IMG/VR virus record: IMGVR_UViG_3300028676_000005
Location: 62,001-126,000 of that record
Direction: 5' to 3' (one strand)
DNA length: 64,000 nucleotides
Source of the DNA: a virus
Made by a program: the position numbers and the translations under genes. Below are positions 41,837 to 50,068 of this stretch, one piece after another (positions within the stretch are counted from its first letter, which is position 1; each line of letters begins with the position of its first letter). The notes below the pieces were generated by a model. The model was not told the DNA's origin and made no database searches. It saw only the letters and a program-made list of their open reading frames with translations.

Positions 41837-43081
41837 TTAGTGGCAGAATGCCTTGTATGAAACCGGGGAAGCTTTGCCACGACCACCAACAAACCAATAC
41901 AGGTCAGTTGGTTTCAGAATTGGATTGCCGAATTCACCTTTGGCAAAGTCCATACGCCAAGGTTTGTTATCTTTAGGGTCCACGCCCAGGATGATGATGT
42001 CATCACCGGTAAGTTTGAGTTTGGTAACTTCGGTGATCGACGTTTTGTCAATCTGTTGGAAACCGAAGAGTTCTTTGTACGAGTAACTTTGGAAACGTTC
42101 TGCCGTGAGGCGGTCATCACCATATGGAACTGTGCATTCCGAGATGATGGTGTTGCGACCGGAAGTAACCATCATGCGACCAAAGTAAATGGTCAACGCA
42201 ATGATTGCCACCAGGGAACAGAATACGACACCCATGTTGATACGGCGTTGTACGACACGACGACGTTCAGCAGCGCGGGTTTTGCGAAGTACTGCCAGGC
42301 AGATAATACCCGGATCATTCGACAGGTCTTGCGAATCGTCTAGCTGTTCTACCCGCTCAGACAAATGTTCAATCGCTGTATCGATGTCAGCGGCGGCGGA
42401 TTGCATTGCACGATGGATAGACATTTGACGATTGTTTTCAGGACTGCCTGGACGAGGAGGGATGTTTAACGGATGGTTGTCGTCAGTTAAGAATCGACGC
42501 ATAGCCGGATGGTTTACATTTTGGCCTTCATCACGAGGCCAGTTGCCTTCCGGCTGAACACCAACAGGACGATCACCATCATGATCTTTTGCAAGGAATG
42601 CACGTTCTTCCTCGACATAGACCATAACCACCAATTGAGTAGCCACCATGCGCAACAACTCATTACTTTCCTGAAACCATTCTTTTAGAATAATTTCAAA
42701 GGTTGAACCAGTGTGGCTTACATCACCACCACCCCAGATCGTTATGAGCATTTCGCGAATGGCGTCTTGAGTACTTACGGAAATATCCCACGGGACAGTA
42801 ACCTTAAGCGAATTACCGACATGGGTAACACCAACCGGCGACAAAGCACCCAATGAAATGGTTTTGTTATTTTGGATAAGCGCGCAGTCAACACAACCGA
42901 TACTTCCAAGAAGATGCGCAGCCAAAGCAAACCCACTTGAAAATACACCTTGATCGATAGGGAGATTTTCAGAGGTTACCGCCAGAATGAAAACGCCTTC
43001 TGGTTTTTCTGTCAACGTGGTGCCGTCATTTACAGCGGCTTGACAAAACATTACCAAAGAATCACGGGTAAAACGACGCAT
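41837..43081 (-). CDS. Membrane-anchored protein, 414 aa
   Basis: The first 265 residues form a soluble domain with no signal peptide and a Pro/Asn-rich linker. A basic stretch (KTRAAERRRVVQRRI) precedes one membrane span near 283-305 (VVFCSLVAIIALTIYF), and about 110 residues follow. By the positive-inside rule the N-terminal domain is cytoplasmic and the C-terminal domain periplasmic. It is the first gene of a pair ending at the 41.07 kb hairpin. Function unknown. Confidence 0.65.
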   Translation of the reverse strand: MRRFTRDSLVMFCQAAVNDGTTLTEKPEGVFILAVTSENLPIDQGVFSSGFALAAHLLGSIGCVDCALIQNNKTISLGALSPVGVTHVGNSLKVTVPWDISVSTQDAIREMLITIWGGGDVSHTGSTFEIILKEWFQESNELLRMVATQLVVMVYVEEERAFLAKDHDGDRPVGVQPEGNWPRDEGQNVNHPAMRRFLTDDNHPLNIPPRPGSPENNRQMSIHRAMQSAAADIDTAIEHLSERVEQLDDSQDLSNDPGIICLAVLRKTRAAERRRVVQRRINMGVVFCSLVAIIALTIYFGRMMVTSGRNTIISECTVPYGDDRLTAERFQSYSYKELFGFQQIDKTSITEVTKLKLTGDDIIILGVDPKDNKPWRMDFAKGEFGNPILKPTDLYWFVGGRGKASPVSYKAFCH

Positions 43082-43110
43082 ACTGTACTTCCTTCTGTTA
43101 AGTAATTGTT

Positions 43111-43142
43111 AATACCACTAGCCCGCAAAGGCTAGTGGTATT
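43111..43142 (-). terminator. Terminator hairpin after the 178-aa gene
   Basis: A perfect 13-bp stem (43111-43123 with 43130-43142), six-base loop, 13 bases after the stop. Confidence 0.75.
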
Positions 43143-43154
43143 AGAGTTGGTACA

Positions 43155-43691
43155 TCAGACGGTCAAACGCGACCGGTTAAACGGTAAGCTGTAGCGACGA
43201 TCAGGATTACGCACATCCCTGAAATAGAGAATAGCGTGTCCGGTCTCTGGCGAGAAATCTCGATTGATACTAAGCGAGTATTCCCCATTGTCTATGTGCA
43301 CCACAATGTGAGGGCGCAAGGTAGTCAATACATAGTTGATGATGGGCAAATATTCGCCATCAAAAAAGTCCTCAATAACCTGTGTCGTCTTTGAACTAAC
43401 CTGGCACCCAGTAAGTTCTTTGCGACTAAGGTTTCCCGCTCCAGCCAGCGCTAGTTCAGCCAACAGAGGTGTAACGTCAACGTTGTTCAGCATGCGCCTG
43501 GTTGGTGTTTGTGGATCGTTGATAATTTCCACCAGACAGTCCATGCCGAAAAGGAACTCACGTATCAGATACTTGGAATCCTTACCGAAAATAGTGACCA
43601 GCTCCGCGGTAAATTTCGGAGTAAGTACATGGTCAAAGTAATTCTGAAAAAGTTTACCTAGAGGGGGTTTTTTGGCAGTATGATTCTCCAT
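43155..43691 (-). CDS. Hypothetical protein, 178 aa; paralogue of the protein at 43758
   Basis: The C-terminal 80 residues (SSKTTQVIEDFFDGEYLPII to YSLPFNRSRL) align with the next upstream gene (GSPTIKLLEEFFHHNYFTVI to LRLPFFLERL). The two therefore share a domain with an E-x-F-F-x3-Y helix and an L-P-F-x3-R-L end. It sits alone between an early-type element and a terminator. Function unknown. Confidence 0.7.
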   Translation of the reverse strand: MENHTAKKPPLGKLFQNYFDHVLTPKFTAELVTIFGKDSKYLIREFLFGMDCLVEIINDPQTPTRRMLNNVDVTPLLAELALAGAGNLSRKELTGCQVSSKTTQVIEDFFDGEYLPIINYVLTTLRPHIVVHIDNGEYSLSINRDFSPETGHAILYFRDVRNPDRRYSLPFNRSRLTV

Positions 43692-43742
43692 GGTGTTACC
43701 TCATTAAGGGGAGAGTACCTAAGGGTATTACTTTACACTGTA

Positions 43743-43750
43743 ATAATGTA
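43743..43750 (-). promoter_or_regulatory. Probable early promoter element, weak variant
   Basis: On the minus strand CTACATTATTACAGTGTAA keeps the overall pattern but departs from the core. It lies about 50 bases upstream of the 178-residue gene, in the 66-base gap where a promoter is expected. Confidence 0.45.
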
Positions 43751-43757
43751 GACTTGA

Positions 43758-44414
43758 TTACTTATGTAAGTTAACTAACCAATCCTTAGGTCCTTGGCAA
43801 AGTAGGAAAGCTGGGTGGAGTCTTTCCAGAAAGAACGGCAATCGCAAAGTGCGTTTGGTTTTCAATTCAATAAAGTCCAGCACACCAAACATTGGGTGAG
43901 GAGTGAGTACCGACAGGTTGAAGATGTAGGTATTCCCCGACATTACAACTGCCACACGGCCCTTGCTATTGGCGTGAAGCAAGCGGAAGATAACGGTGAA
44001 GTAATTGTGGTGAAAGAATTCTTCCAGCAACTTGATAGTTGGGCTACCAACTGATTTGATTTTCCAGTTAGTAGGGTCTTTGGGGTTTGGACGACTGTTG
44101 AAATGGTTATGTACAGATGGCTTGCCACCAAGAGTATCCGGAGTTTCCAGAATACGCTTATCACGGAAATGTGAAGTCGCCATGATGTCAGTGAGTGTAT
44201 CAATGGCGTAAAGCAACTCTGCACGGTCTGCACGGGTCATAGGAGACCCGGTAAAGAAACTATTGGTCTTTGCATCAAGACACGAGTCATGACGGTCGTA
44301 ACGCTCTTTAAAGGTTTCGAACGTTTCTTCTTTAGGGCTATCCCGTTCAACAAGAGCAAGTAGCTCACCAAGACCTGGTTGTGGCATTTTCAAAACAGAA
44401 CTAAACTTTTTCAT
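43758..44414 (-). CDS. Hypothetical protein, 218 aa; paralogue of the protein at 43155
   Basis: The N-terminal half is helical and charged; the C-terminal domain is shared with the 178-residue neighbour (LLEEFFHHNY ... LRLPFFLERL). Tandem duplication followed by divergence is the simplest explanation. The ribosome site is weak (GGGACAATTAC). Function unknown. Confidence 0.7.
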   Translation of the reverse strand: MKKFSSVLKMPQPGLGELLALVERDSPKEETFETFKERYDRHDSCLDAKTNSFFTGSPMTRADRAELLYAIDTLTDIMATSHFRDKRILETPDTLGGKPSVHNHFNSRPNPKDPTNWKIKSVGSPTIKLLEEFFHHNYFTVIFRLLHANSKGRVAVVMSGNTYIFNLSVLTPHPMFGVLDFIELKTKRTLRLPFFLERLHPAFLLCQGPKDWLVNLHK

Positions 44415-44484
44415 GTAATTGTCCCAATGCTGTGTTATGTTAATAAGTTGACGGTACAGTTATAAAACGATATTGCAGACATAA

Positions 44485-44514
44485 CCCCTACCCACTCTTG
44501 CGAGGGGGTAGGGG
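44485..44514 (-). terminator. Terminator hairpin after the 198-aa structural-like gene
   Basis: CCCCTACCC pairs with GGGTAGGGG, and an inner CTC/GAG stem closes a four-base loop (one internal mismatch). It directly follows the stop at 44522. Confidence 0.7.
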
Positions 44515-44521
44515 GTAACCT

Positions 44522-45118
44522 TTAAGCTACAGGTTCTGCACCGGCCAGTTGACCGTAGTCGGTGTCAGGGATTTCCAACATTGGGATTACAGCTTCGACC
44601 CAAGTCAGAGTACCGTTGTAAGTAGTACCGGCAATGGCAACAGTAGTGCCACCTTCTGGTACAGTGTAACCATCGTTCTCGTACTGCATTGCTGCGGTCA
44701 GAACGGTGCCTACAGCGGCAGCCACATCGGCGGTTTCGATACCTTCTGGAATTACAACACCAGCGGTAGGAACACCTTCGCCGTCCAGGTAGACGTAAAC
44801 ACCGGCTACCGTTTGTTCGGCCAGAGCTGCTTCGTCAGCCAGAGGAGCACCTGGGTTTTTCAGGGTCCACAGGTTGAGGTCAGTAGCCGCGTTGGCTGCA
44901 GTCCAGGACTGGTTAACACCGCGGAAGCGACGAGTAGCCGACGCAACCGAAGCGTTAAAACGGTTGGGTTGAGCCAACGCAGTGATCGACGTGATTGCTA
45001 CGTCAGGAAAGGTCAAACCGGTAAAGTACGCGAGACTGGTCGCGTCATCTTTGTAACGGTTCAGGTTAAAAGCAAGGAAACGTTCAAAGAACAGTTCCAA
45101 ATGTTTCTTAGCAGCCAT
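44522..45118 (-). CDS. Structural-like protein, 198 aa; paralogue of the protein at 22789
   Basis: The N-terminus (LELFFERFLAFNLNRYKDD, then FTGLTFPDV) and the C-terminal GTTYNGTLTWVEAV match the 190-residue protein that opens the tail-fibre block. The gene is comparatively GC-rich, bounded by hairpins on both sides, and lies directly downstream of the chaperonin gene. That suggests high expression and possibly a folding link. ATG 45118 follows GAGG, which is part of the upstream hairpin. A decoration or virion role is inferred from the paralogue. Confidence 0.55.
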   Translation of the reverse strand: MAAKKHLELFFERFLAFNLNRYKDDATSLAYFTGLTFPDVAITSITALAQPNRFNASVASATRRFRGVNQSWTAANAATDLNLWTLKNPGAPLADEAALAEQTVAGVYVYLDGEGVPTAGVVIPEGIETADVAAAVGTVLTAAMQYENDGYTVPEGGTTVAIAGTTYNGTLTWVEAVIPMLEIPDTDYGQLAGAEPVA

Positions 45119-45122
45119 ACCC

Positions 45123-45180
45123 ACCTCGTCAGTATCTTAAAACCCTGGCACAATACCTGGGTATAAGATCCTGACGAGGT
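45123..45180 (-). promoter_or_regulatory. Long hairpin that can sequester the ribosome site of the 198-aa gene
   Basis: Between the chaperonin stop and the next start, 45123-45132 pairs with 45171-45180 (10 bp). ATCTTA (45134-45139) pairs with TAAGAT (45164-45169), and an inner ACCC/GGGT stem extends it. The GAGG ribosome site of the 198-residue gene lies in the outer stem. It could attenuate transcription, control translation or act as a processing site between the two genes. Confidence 0.65.
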
Positions 45181-45188
45181 TTATTAAG

Positions 45189-46817
45189 TTAGTGTGTGCT
45201 AACAGCAAACAGCTTGCTGGTGATCAACACTGAACTCAGGTTAGCCAGGATTTTGGCAGTTTGCATACCGCCTTTCAACGCTACAACCGAAGCATGTGCT
45301 GTGTCGTAGATACCCAGATCTTCAGGGTAACCAATTTCCCCGTTTGCCAGGTTCACTACGGTAAGGTCACCTTTCAACAGTTCCTTAACGTCAGCGGTCA
45401 GACGTTCGTATTGCATTTCACACACTTCGACAATGTGTTCTAAAATGTTGAGCTTGTTTTGGTCTTTTTCGTTGTAGTATTGGGCAACCACTGTTCGGCA
45501 AGCCTTAATCAGGCTAGTGCCAACCCCAGGCAAGATGCCGTTAGTAAGCGCACTCTTAACAGCTTTGATAACGTCCTCAAAGCGGTCTTTACGCTCTTTA
45601 ACGTCAGCCTCGGTCTCACCGCCAACCCAGATGGTGATAACTTCACCAGAGAGGTTACGAACACGCTCCTCATCAAAACGAGCACGACGACCAAACCGAG
45701 TAGCCCCGTCATAATTACCCAGGGCTTCTTTAATGAGGTCAATACGAGTTTTGATACGCGCTGTTGCCGCAGCATTTGGAGTAAAGACAGAACGGCCAAC
45801 GCCGACGACCAATGGAGTTTCCGTTACCAGCATATTTCTAACGCCACTAACTTGTTCCAGAGCCGACCAAGATGGGACACCAAAGATAGCCGAGAGATCC
45901 TGCATGATCATGCTACCAACTGAACCGCCAGTACCATTAACCCGGCAGCCAATCATGCTCCTGGATGCACGTACGTTGTCAGGATGTTTGTTAAAGCCTA
46001 CTATGAAACTATCCATGGAAGTTTCGATGGAACGACAGATCAGAACAAACACAACATCAGACGCCTCAACAGGTTTAACGGACATAAGCTGTCCCATCAA
46101 CGCACTCAAACGTTCACCATCAGAATTACGAATGGAGTCATCCAGAATAATTGGGATGTATCGGTTGAGTGTACGCTTACCGCCGCTTGGCCCAGAATAA
46201 AGAGCTGAGTTGCTGTACTCCATGTTGATAGTAAGTCCGTTACCACGAACAATCTTGTCGGTATCTTCAACACCGTTAATCAGATCAAACGAAGGGAACG
46301 AATTAGGATTAGCACGATACTGGTCAATGACAATCTGGCTCAACCCTTCATCATTGTTAGACGAAGTAAGAGCCAGTTTGAAAAGCCGATCATCATTAAC
46401 ATCAATAATGATTGCCTGCTCACGCAAAGAGTGAATCAACTTTTCGCCAACTTCTTCGATAAACCGTTGGTCGCGATAGGTTGGATACCCACGGAACAGA
46501 TTGTAGAACGCCGAAGTCAGCATGATGGTAGTGGTGGTGCCGTCACCACATTCTTCATCAGTCTTGATTGGTGCTTGAGTCATGATCTTGTTGACCACTT
46601 CTTCACGCGGGTCGTTGAATGTAATTGCACGAGCAACGGTTACGCCATCTTTGGTAACCTTAGTGCTGTTACCGGTGGTGAGTACTGCCAGACGACCGTT
46701 AGGACCCATCGTGGCGGTTACAGCCTGGTCTACAGTCTCGACCACTTTGGTTACCATTGTTCTTACATCAGCGTCCAGAGTAATGAACTGAACGGCACCA
46801 TTTTTAACTTCCGACAT
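45189..46817 (-). CDS. GroEL-like chaperonin, 542 aa
   Basis: ATP-dependent protein-folding chaperonin of the phage EL/OBP type. GroEL landmarks are present: VTATMGPNGRLAVL (about 33-46), TKDGVTVARAI (54-64), the nucleotide-binding GDGTTTTIML (about 91-100), and GGETEADVKERKDRFEDVIKA with the catalytic-region Asp near 395-415, followed by GILPGVG where GroEL has V-V-A-G-G-G. The C-terminus lacks the GGM repeats. The length is near the 548 residues of E. coli GroEL, but the apical domain is divergent and no GroES gene is seen here. It is driven by the early-type element at 46860. It probably folds phage proteins without the host co-chaperonin, as reported for phage EL. Confidence 0.93.
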   Translation of the reverse strand: MSEVKNGAVQFITLDADVRTMVTKVVETVDQAVTATMGPNGRLAVLTTGNSTKVTKDGVTVARAITFNDPREEVVNKIMTQAPIKTDEECGDGTTTTIMLTSAFYNLFRGYPTYRDQRFIEEVGEKLIHSLREQAIIIDVNDDRLFKLALTSSNNDEGLSQIVIDQYRANPNSFPSFDLINGVEDTDKIVRGNGLTINMEYSNSALYSGPSGGKRTLNRYIPIILDDSIRNSDGERLSALMGQLMSVKPVEASDVVFVLICRSIETSMDSFIVGFNKHPDNVRASRSMIGCRVNGTGGSVGSMIMQDLSAIFGVPSWSALEQVSGVRNMLVTETPLVVGVGRSVFTPNAAATARIKTRIDLIKEALGNYDGATRFGRRARFDEERVRNLSGEVITIWVGGETEADVKERKDRFEDVIKAVKSALTNGILPGVGTSLIKACRTVVAQYYNEKDQNKLNILEHIVEVCEMQYERLTADVKELLKGDLTVVNLANGEIGYPEDLGIYDTAHASVVALKGGMQTAKILANLSSVLITSKLFAVSTH

Positions 46818-46859
46818 AACTGTATCTCCACAAAATTAATGTACCTAATGTACACAGTA

Positions 46860-46867
46860 GTAATATA
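46860..46867 (-). promoter_or_regulatory. phiKZ-type early promoter element (TATATTAC) of the chaperonin gene
   Basis: The minus-strand context TCAAACCTATATTACTACTG lies about 43 bases upstream of the chaperonin ATG, in the gap after the 205-residue gene. Confidence 0.75.
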
Positions 46868-46884
46868 GGTTTGATTTATTCTAG

Positions 46885-47502
46885 TTATTTGTCAAACACT
46901 TCACGTTCAAAGAACTTACGGGTTTGGTGAATGGCTTTAATAGCCTTATCAACACCAGCAATCAACTCGCTAATATCTTTAACTTCTTTAAGAGCTTTTC
47001 CATCGTTGTACTCTTTAGAGTTAAAGTAGATGGCATTCACCCGCTGACAATCTGCAATGCGTAAGCTACCCTGACCGTCTTCAGTAAGGTCATAAGCCAC
47101 ATAGCCACCGTATGCGCTAGTCTCGGGATTTAGCCACTCACGCCGAGTTACAGGGCCATCCACGCCAGGTTTGGCATAACGCTTGCGCCATTCCTTATTA
47201 GCCTCTTCTAATACTTCTTTAAGGAGAGTTAACTTCTTCTCTAGAAGCACTAGCCCAATGTCTTCGTTATTAGTGTGCAGTGTAATCCGCACAAGAGTAA
47301 AGAGAGTAAAGCTACCATTCCAGTTATAACGGTATAACTCTGGTTCGCCTTTCTTGCGAGTAGCCTGTGGTTCTAGCCACGGGTTAACCCACATTGAGTA
47401 TGCATAAAAACTAAGATCGGGAATAAACGTTGCATTAATAAAAGATTTACTAAGTACTGAAATACGATCAAACAGAATCGTGCCAGTTTCTGGATAATCC
47501 AT
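46885..47502 (-). CDS. Hypothetical protein, 205 aa
   Basis: ATG 47502 (MDYPETGTILFDR) follows AGGA by six bases. The protein is alpha/beta with many aromatic residues in the first half and helical charged segments later (VLEEANKEWRKRYAK). No membrane segment. Function unknown. Confidence 0.7.
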   Translation of the reverse strand: MDYPETGTILFDRISVLSKSFINATFIPDLSFYAYSMWVNPWLEPQATRKKGEPELYRYNWNGSFTLFTLVRITLHTNNEDIGLVLLEKKLTLLKEVLEEANKEWRKRYAKPGVDGPVTRREWLNPETSAYGGYVAYDLTEDGQGSLRIADCQRVNAIYFNSKEYNDGKALKEVKDISELIAGVDKAIKAIHQTRKFFEREVFDK

Positions 47503-47534
47503 GGGCGGTCCTAAAAGAAAATAAATGAGGTTGT

Positions 47535-47568
47535 GTAAACCCTCCACCTGTTAAAGTGGAGGGTTTAC
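47535..47568 (-). terminator. Terminator after the 86-aa gene
   Basis: A perfect 13-bp stem (47535-47547 with 47556-47568) with an eight-base loop; leftward it is followed by a T-rich stretch (ATTTATTTTCTTTT). Confidence 0.75.
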
Positions 47569-47575
47569 TTAGTGG

Positions 47576-47836
47576 TTACTTGGCAACAACCAAAGCCCAG
47601 TGGTTACCGTCAACGATCATGAAGTGGGAATCAGCGTCAACGCGGCCGATGCCTTCAGTTGCATGAACTTCGATTTTACCACCCAGGTTGAACGCATCAG
47701 TGACTTTGCCCAGTTTGTGGACTTTACCAAGGTTGTCCTGGACAACAATGTTGAGCCCTTGTTCGGACTTGATTTGTTCACGGATGCCGCCAAAGACTTC
47801 GTTGCGGATCTTCTGTTTAACTTTTACCTGAGCCAT
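47576..47836 (-). CDS. Hypothetical small basic protein, 86 aa
   Basis: A Lys-rich N-terminus (MAQVKVKQKIRNEVFGG) is followed by a beta-rich, Gly-containing region (KVTDAFNLGGKIEVHATEG). It could be a small OB- or SH3-like nucleic acid-binding protein, but that is not established. Relatively GC-rich, with AAGGAAAC before the ATG. Confidence 0.7.
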   Translation of the reverse strand: MAQVKVKQKIRNEVFGGIREQIKSEQGLNIVVQDNLGKVHKLGKVTDAFNLGGKIEVHATEGIGRVDADSHFMIVDGNHWALVVAK

Positions 47837-47863
47837 GATGTTTCCTTATGTATAAATTTTTTG

Positions 47864-48604
47864 TTAGACGATATGTCGTTTGACGATTTCCAGCAGCGTA
47901 TTATAGCTGCCAGGTGGAAAGGTGTACGTTGGGGTAGCTTTGGTCAAATCAATTTCACCCAGATCCTCAACACTATCCAGGATAAAAACTCGAATACTTT
48001 GATTGTGCGGTGCCGCGATCACAATGAAAGATTCGTCAGTGGTGCGGTTTTCAATAATCGAATACACCGCACCAAGTACATGGGAAATAGTAACACGCAG
48101 CGCCTTGGCCTCGAATACACCAAACGAAGTGGTCTTGGCAAAAGTTTGATTGTTCCAGGCGTCAGCGTGAACTATTTTCCGGACAATCCGATCCAAATAC
48201 TCTGGATCATCAGCAGTGGGAACGGCCGGTTCCGAGAAAATGCGAGGAGCCAGTTCAGGCAGACCTTTTGCAGCTGGGCAGTATTTAACAATTTGCTGAA
48301 GAAACGTCCCCAGGAAATCCAGGACTTGAACAATTGGTTCTTCAGCGATAGAACCGTTAATGGCCTCGCTGCCAGTTTTGTAAACGTAGCCGCCAGGGGT
48401 CTTGATTACGGCAAAGAACATAGCACCGATGTAACCGTGGCCGTAGGCACAACCACCAGTGAACTGAAAGCTGATGTTGGTCTCCAGGCCGTAGGAATCA
48501 CCCTGAAGAACGCGCTTGGAAAGAAAACGACTAGGGTCTTTTTCATTACGTGGATCGTTAATGTAATTGAAAAAGTTCATGAACACATTGTTTGTATCGG
48601 TCAT
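47864..48604 (-). CDS. Hypothetical protein, 246 aa
   Basis: A soluble protein with a Gly/aromatic-rich segment (TGGCAYGHGYIGAMFFAV, about residue 50) and a beta-rich C-terminal domain. It has no signal peptide and no named motif. It forms a leftward set with the 154- and 86-residue genes. Function unknown. Confidence 0.75.
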   Translation of the reverse strand: MTDTNNVFMNFFNYINDPRNEKDPSRFLSKRVLQGDSYGLETNISFQFTGGCAYGHGYIGAMFFAVIKTPGGYVYKTGSEAINGSIAEEPIVQVLDFLGTFLQQIVKYCPAAKGLPELAPRIFSEPAVPTADDPEYLDRIVRKIVHADAWNNQTFAKTTSFGVFEAKALRVTISHVLGAVYSIIENRTTDESFIVIAAPHNQSIRVFILDSVEDLGEIDLTKATPTYTFPPGSYNTLLEIVKRHIV

Positions 48605-48634
48605 GACAAAGTACTCTTCTGTTAAGTTAGGTAG

Positions 48635-49099
48635 CTACTGCTTTACAATTTGCAGACTAGCCAAGTTTTCCGGTTTGAGGTTCTCAAAGATGAGCCTTCG
48701 AGAACCAGCCACTGATAATTCAAAATCGATGTTGTAGGGTCTGGTAGACAATGGAACGTATAGAACAGTTTCTTCAACCACTTCGGTTCCATCGTTAGCA
48801 CGATAACACCACATCACCTCACAAGGTTTAATATGGTCGGTATAAACGGTACCGTCTTTATCATGCGCACGAACCGCATGCGCCGCAGCAAGCTTTTGGA
48901 AGTGGCAAACTTGCTTTACAAAATGTTCATGGGCTGGGTCGTCCACTGGAAGACTTTCCAATATAGAAAGCGCGTCTTTTAGACACATTACTGCATTCGC
49001 GTAGTCCATTGCTCCAGCACCGAGACTGTTTACCAACAATCCGGCTTTCCACACATCCTGCCGCAAGAGCAATTCTGCCCGAGTTTCTTCTTTAGACAT
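48635..49099 (-). CDS. Hypothetical protein, 154 aa
   Basis: A helical N-terminal two-thirds contains repeated Ala, His and Cys (HFQKLAAAHAVRAHD); the C-terminal part is beta-rich. GGAGTTTGT precedes the ATG. It lies directly after the terminator at 49116, so a promoter must lie in that short gap or read-through must occur. Function unknown. Confidence 0.7.
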   Translation of the reverse strand: MSKEETRAELLLRQDVWKAGLLVNSLGAGAMDYANAVMCLKDALSILESLPVDDPAHEHFVKQVCHFQKLAAAHAVRAHDKDGTVYTDHIKPCEVMWCYRANDGTEVVEETVLYVPLSTRPYNIDFELSVAGSRRLIFENLKPENLASLQIVKQ

Positions 49100-49115
49100 A
49101 CAAACTCCAATAAAA

Positions 49116-49142
49116 AATAAGAGGACAGGACGCCCTCTTATT
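49116..49142 (-). terminator. Rho-independent terminator after the 185-aa gene
   Basis: A nine-bp stem (49116-49124 with 49134-49142) is followed leftward by TTTTTTATT. Confidence 0.7.
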
Positions 49143-49147
49143 AATTG

Positions 49148-49705
49148 TTACGCGGTGCGTGACTTAGCTTTATCCCAAGCCCGTGCTTTGTTAGCACATA
49201 CTTCGATCAGGTCTTGCATCTTGATGGTCTCAAGATCTTTCAAATGCTGTTGGAAAGCCCCAATGATTGCGTTGACCTGTTTAACCAGATCAGCACCACG
49301 AATATCCAGGCCGTTAAGTTTACGACCAAACAACTCCATGATCATAGTTGTTTTGCCATTGCCCTTTTTCTTGGACCCGTACACGTAGATAGGGTCTTCG
49401 TTATCACAGAAGTGTGAAAAGGTTTCAGTAGTTGGCTTTCGTGCCCACGCTAAGAAACTTTCCAACCCATCAATAATGGACAGCACTTCGTCGCCATGTT
49501 TGCTAAGCATCTGGTAGACCATGTGAGGATCAAACTTCTCACAGTCCAGATTTGCACTCACATCGACAGAACCATGTTTACCAAAGTCCACAGTGGCACG
49601 CACGTTGATGTTGCTGGAAAGGCTAACAGTAGCCCCAGAACGAAAGACAACGTTACGACCAGTGAACTCAGGGAACAGAAAACGGTTAGCGATCAAAGTA
49701 GACAT
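49148..49705 (-). CDS. Hypothetical protein, 185 aa
   Basis: The N-terminal half is beta-rich; the C-terminal half is helical. A segment YVYGSKKKGNGKTTMIMELF (about residue 105-124) resembles a P-loop but lacks the first glycine at the right spacing, so nucleotide binding is only possible. AAGGAAATACC precedes the ATG. Function unknown. Confidence 0.65.
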   Translation of the reverse strand: MSTLIANRFLFPEFTGRNVVFRSGATVSLSSNINVRATVDFGKHGSVDVSANLDCEKFDPHMVYQMLSKHGDEVLSIIDGLESFLAWARKPTTETFSHFCDNEDPIYVYGSKKKGNGKTTMIMELFGRKLNGLDIRGADLVKQVNAIIGAFQQHLKDLETIKMQDLIEVCANKARAWDKAKSRTA

Positions 49706-49751
49706 GGTATTTCCTTAATTGCCAAAAGGCTAATTGTTGGGTTGTTGTATG

Positions 49752-49994
49752 TTAGGAAAACAGGATCGAGTTGTAGCCAAAGCTAGCGGCGACCATCTCA
49801 ATGAGAAGGAACACAACTACCAGAATAAGCACCGCTGCCAAAGAGCAGAGTATCTTGAGGCCACGCTCGTAGAAGTGAGAGAGATCTGTACGCTCTAGTT
49901 CTCTTTCTTGGACACGCACAATCGCGACCAAGAGAACCAGAACAACCAGAAGCATTGCCATGAACTTGTTTTGTGTAAAGCCGCCGCTGAGCAT
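49752..49994 (-). CDS. Small membrane protein, 80 aa, two spans
   Basis: Hydrophobic segments at about 11-28 (FMAMLLVVLVLLVAIV) and 47-68 (ILCSLAAVLILVVVFLLIEM) flank a charged loop (RVQERELERTDLSHFYERG). By charge rules the loop is cytoplasmic and both ends are periplasmic. GGAGGAATATTT precedes the ATG. It is the first gene behind the early-type element at 50037. It may be a membrane-remodelling or exclusion protein, by inference. Confidence 0.7.
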   Translation of the reverse strand: MLSGGFTQNKFMAMLLVVLVLLVAIVRVQERELERTDLSHFYERGLKILCSLAAVLILVVVFLLIEMVAASFGYNSILFS

Positions 49995-50036
49995 AAATAT
50001 TCCTCCGTGATTAATTTTGGTTTACTACTCACCGGA

Positions 50037-50044
50037 GTAATATA
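50037..50044 (-). promoter_or_regulatory. phiKZ-type early promoter element (TATATTAC)
   Basis: The minus-strand context GGATCTATATTACTCCGG, then TGAGTAGTAAAC, lies about 43 bases upstream of the two-span membrane protein gene. Confidence 0.75.
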
Positions 50045-50068
50045 GATCCAAGCTTTTCCAAAAGTTAA

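Noticed and set aside
49328-49395. P-loop-like GSKKKGNGKTT in the 185-aa protein
   Set aside because: The spacing does not give [AG]-x4-G-K-[ST], and no Walker B or other ATPase motif follows.
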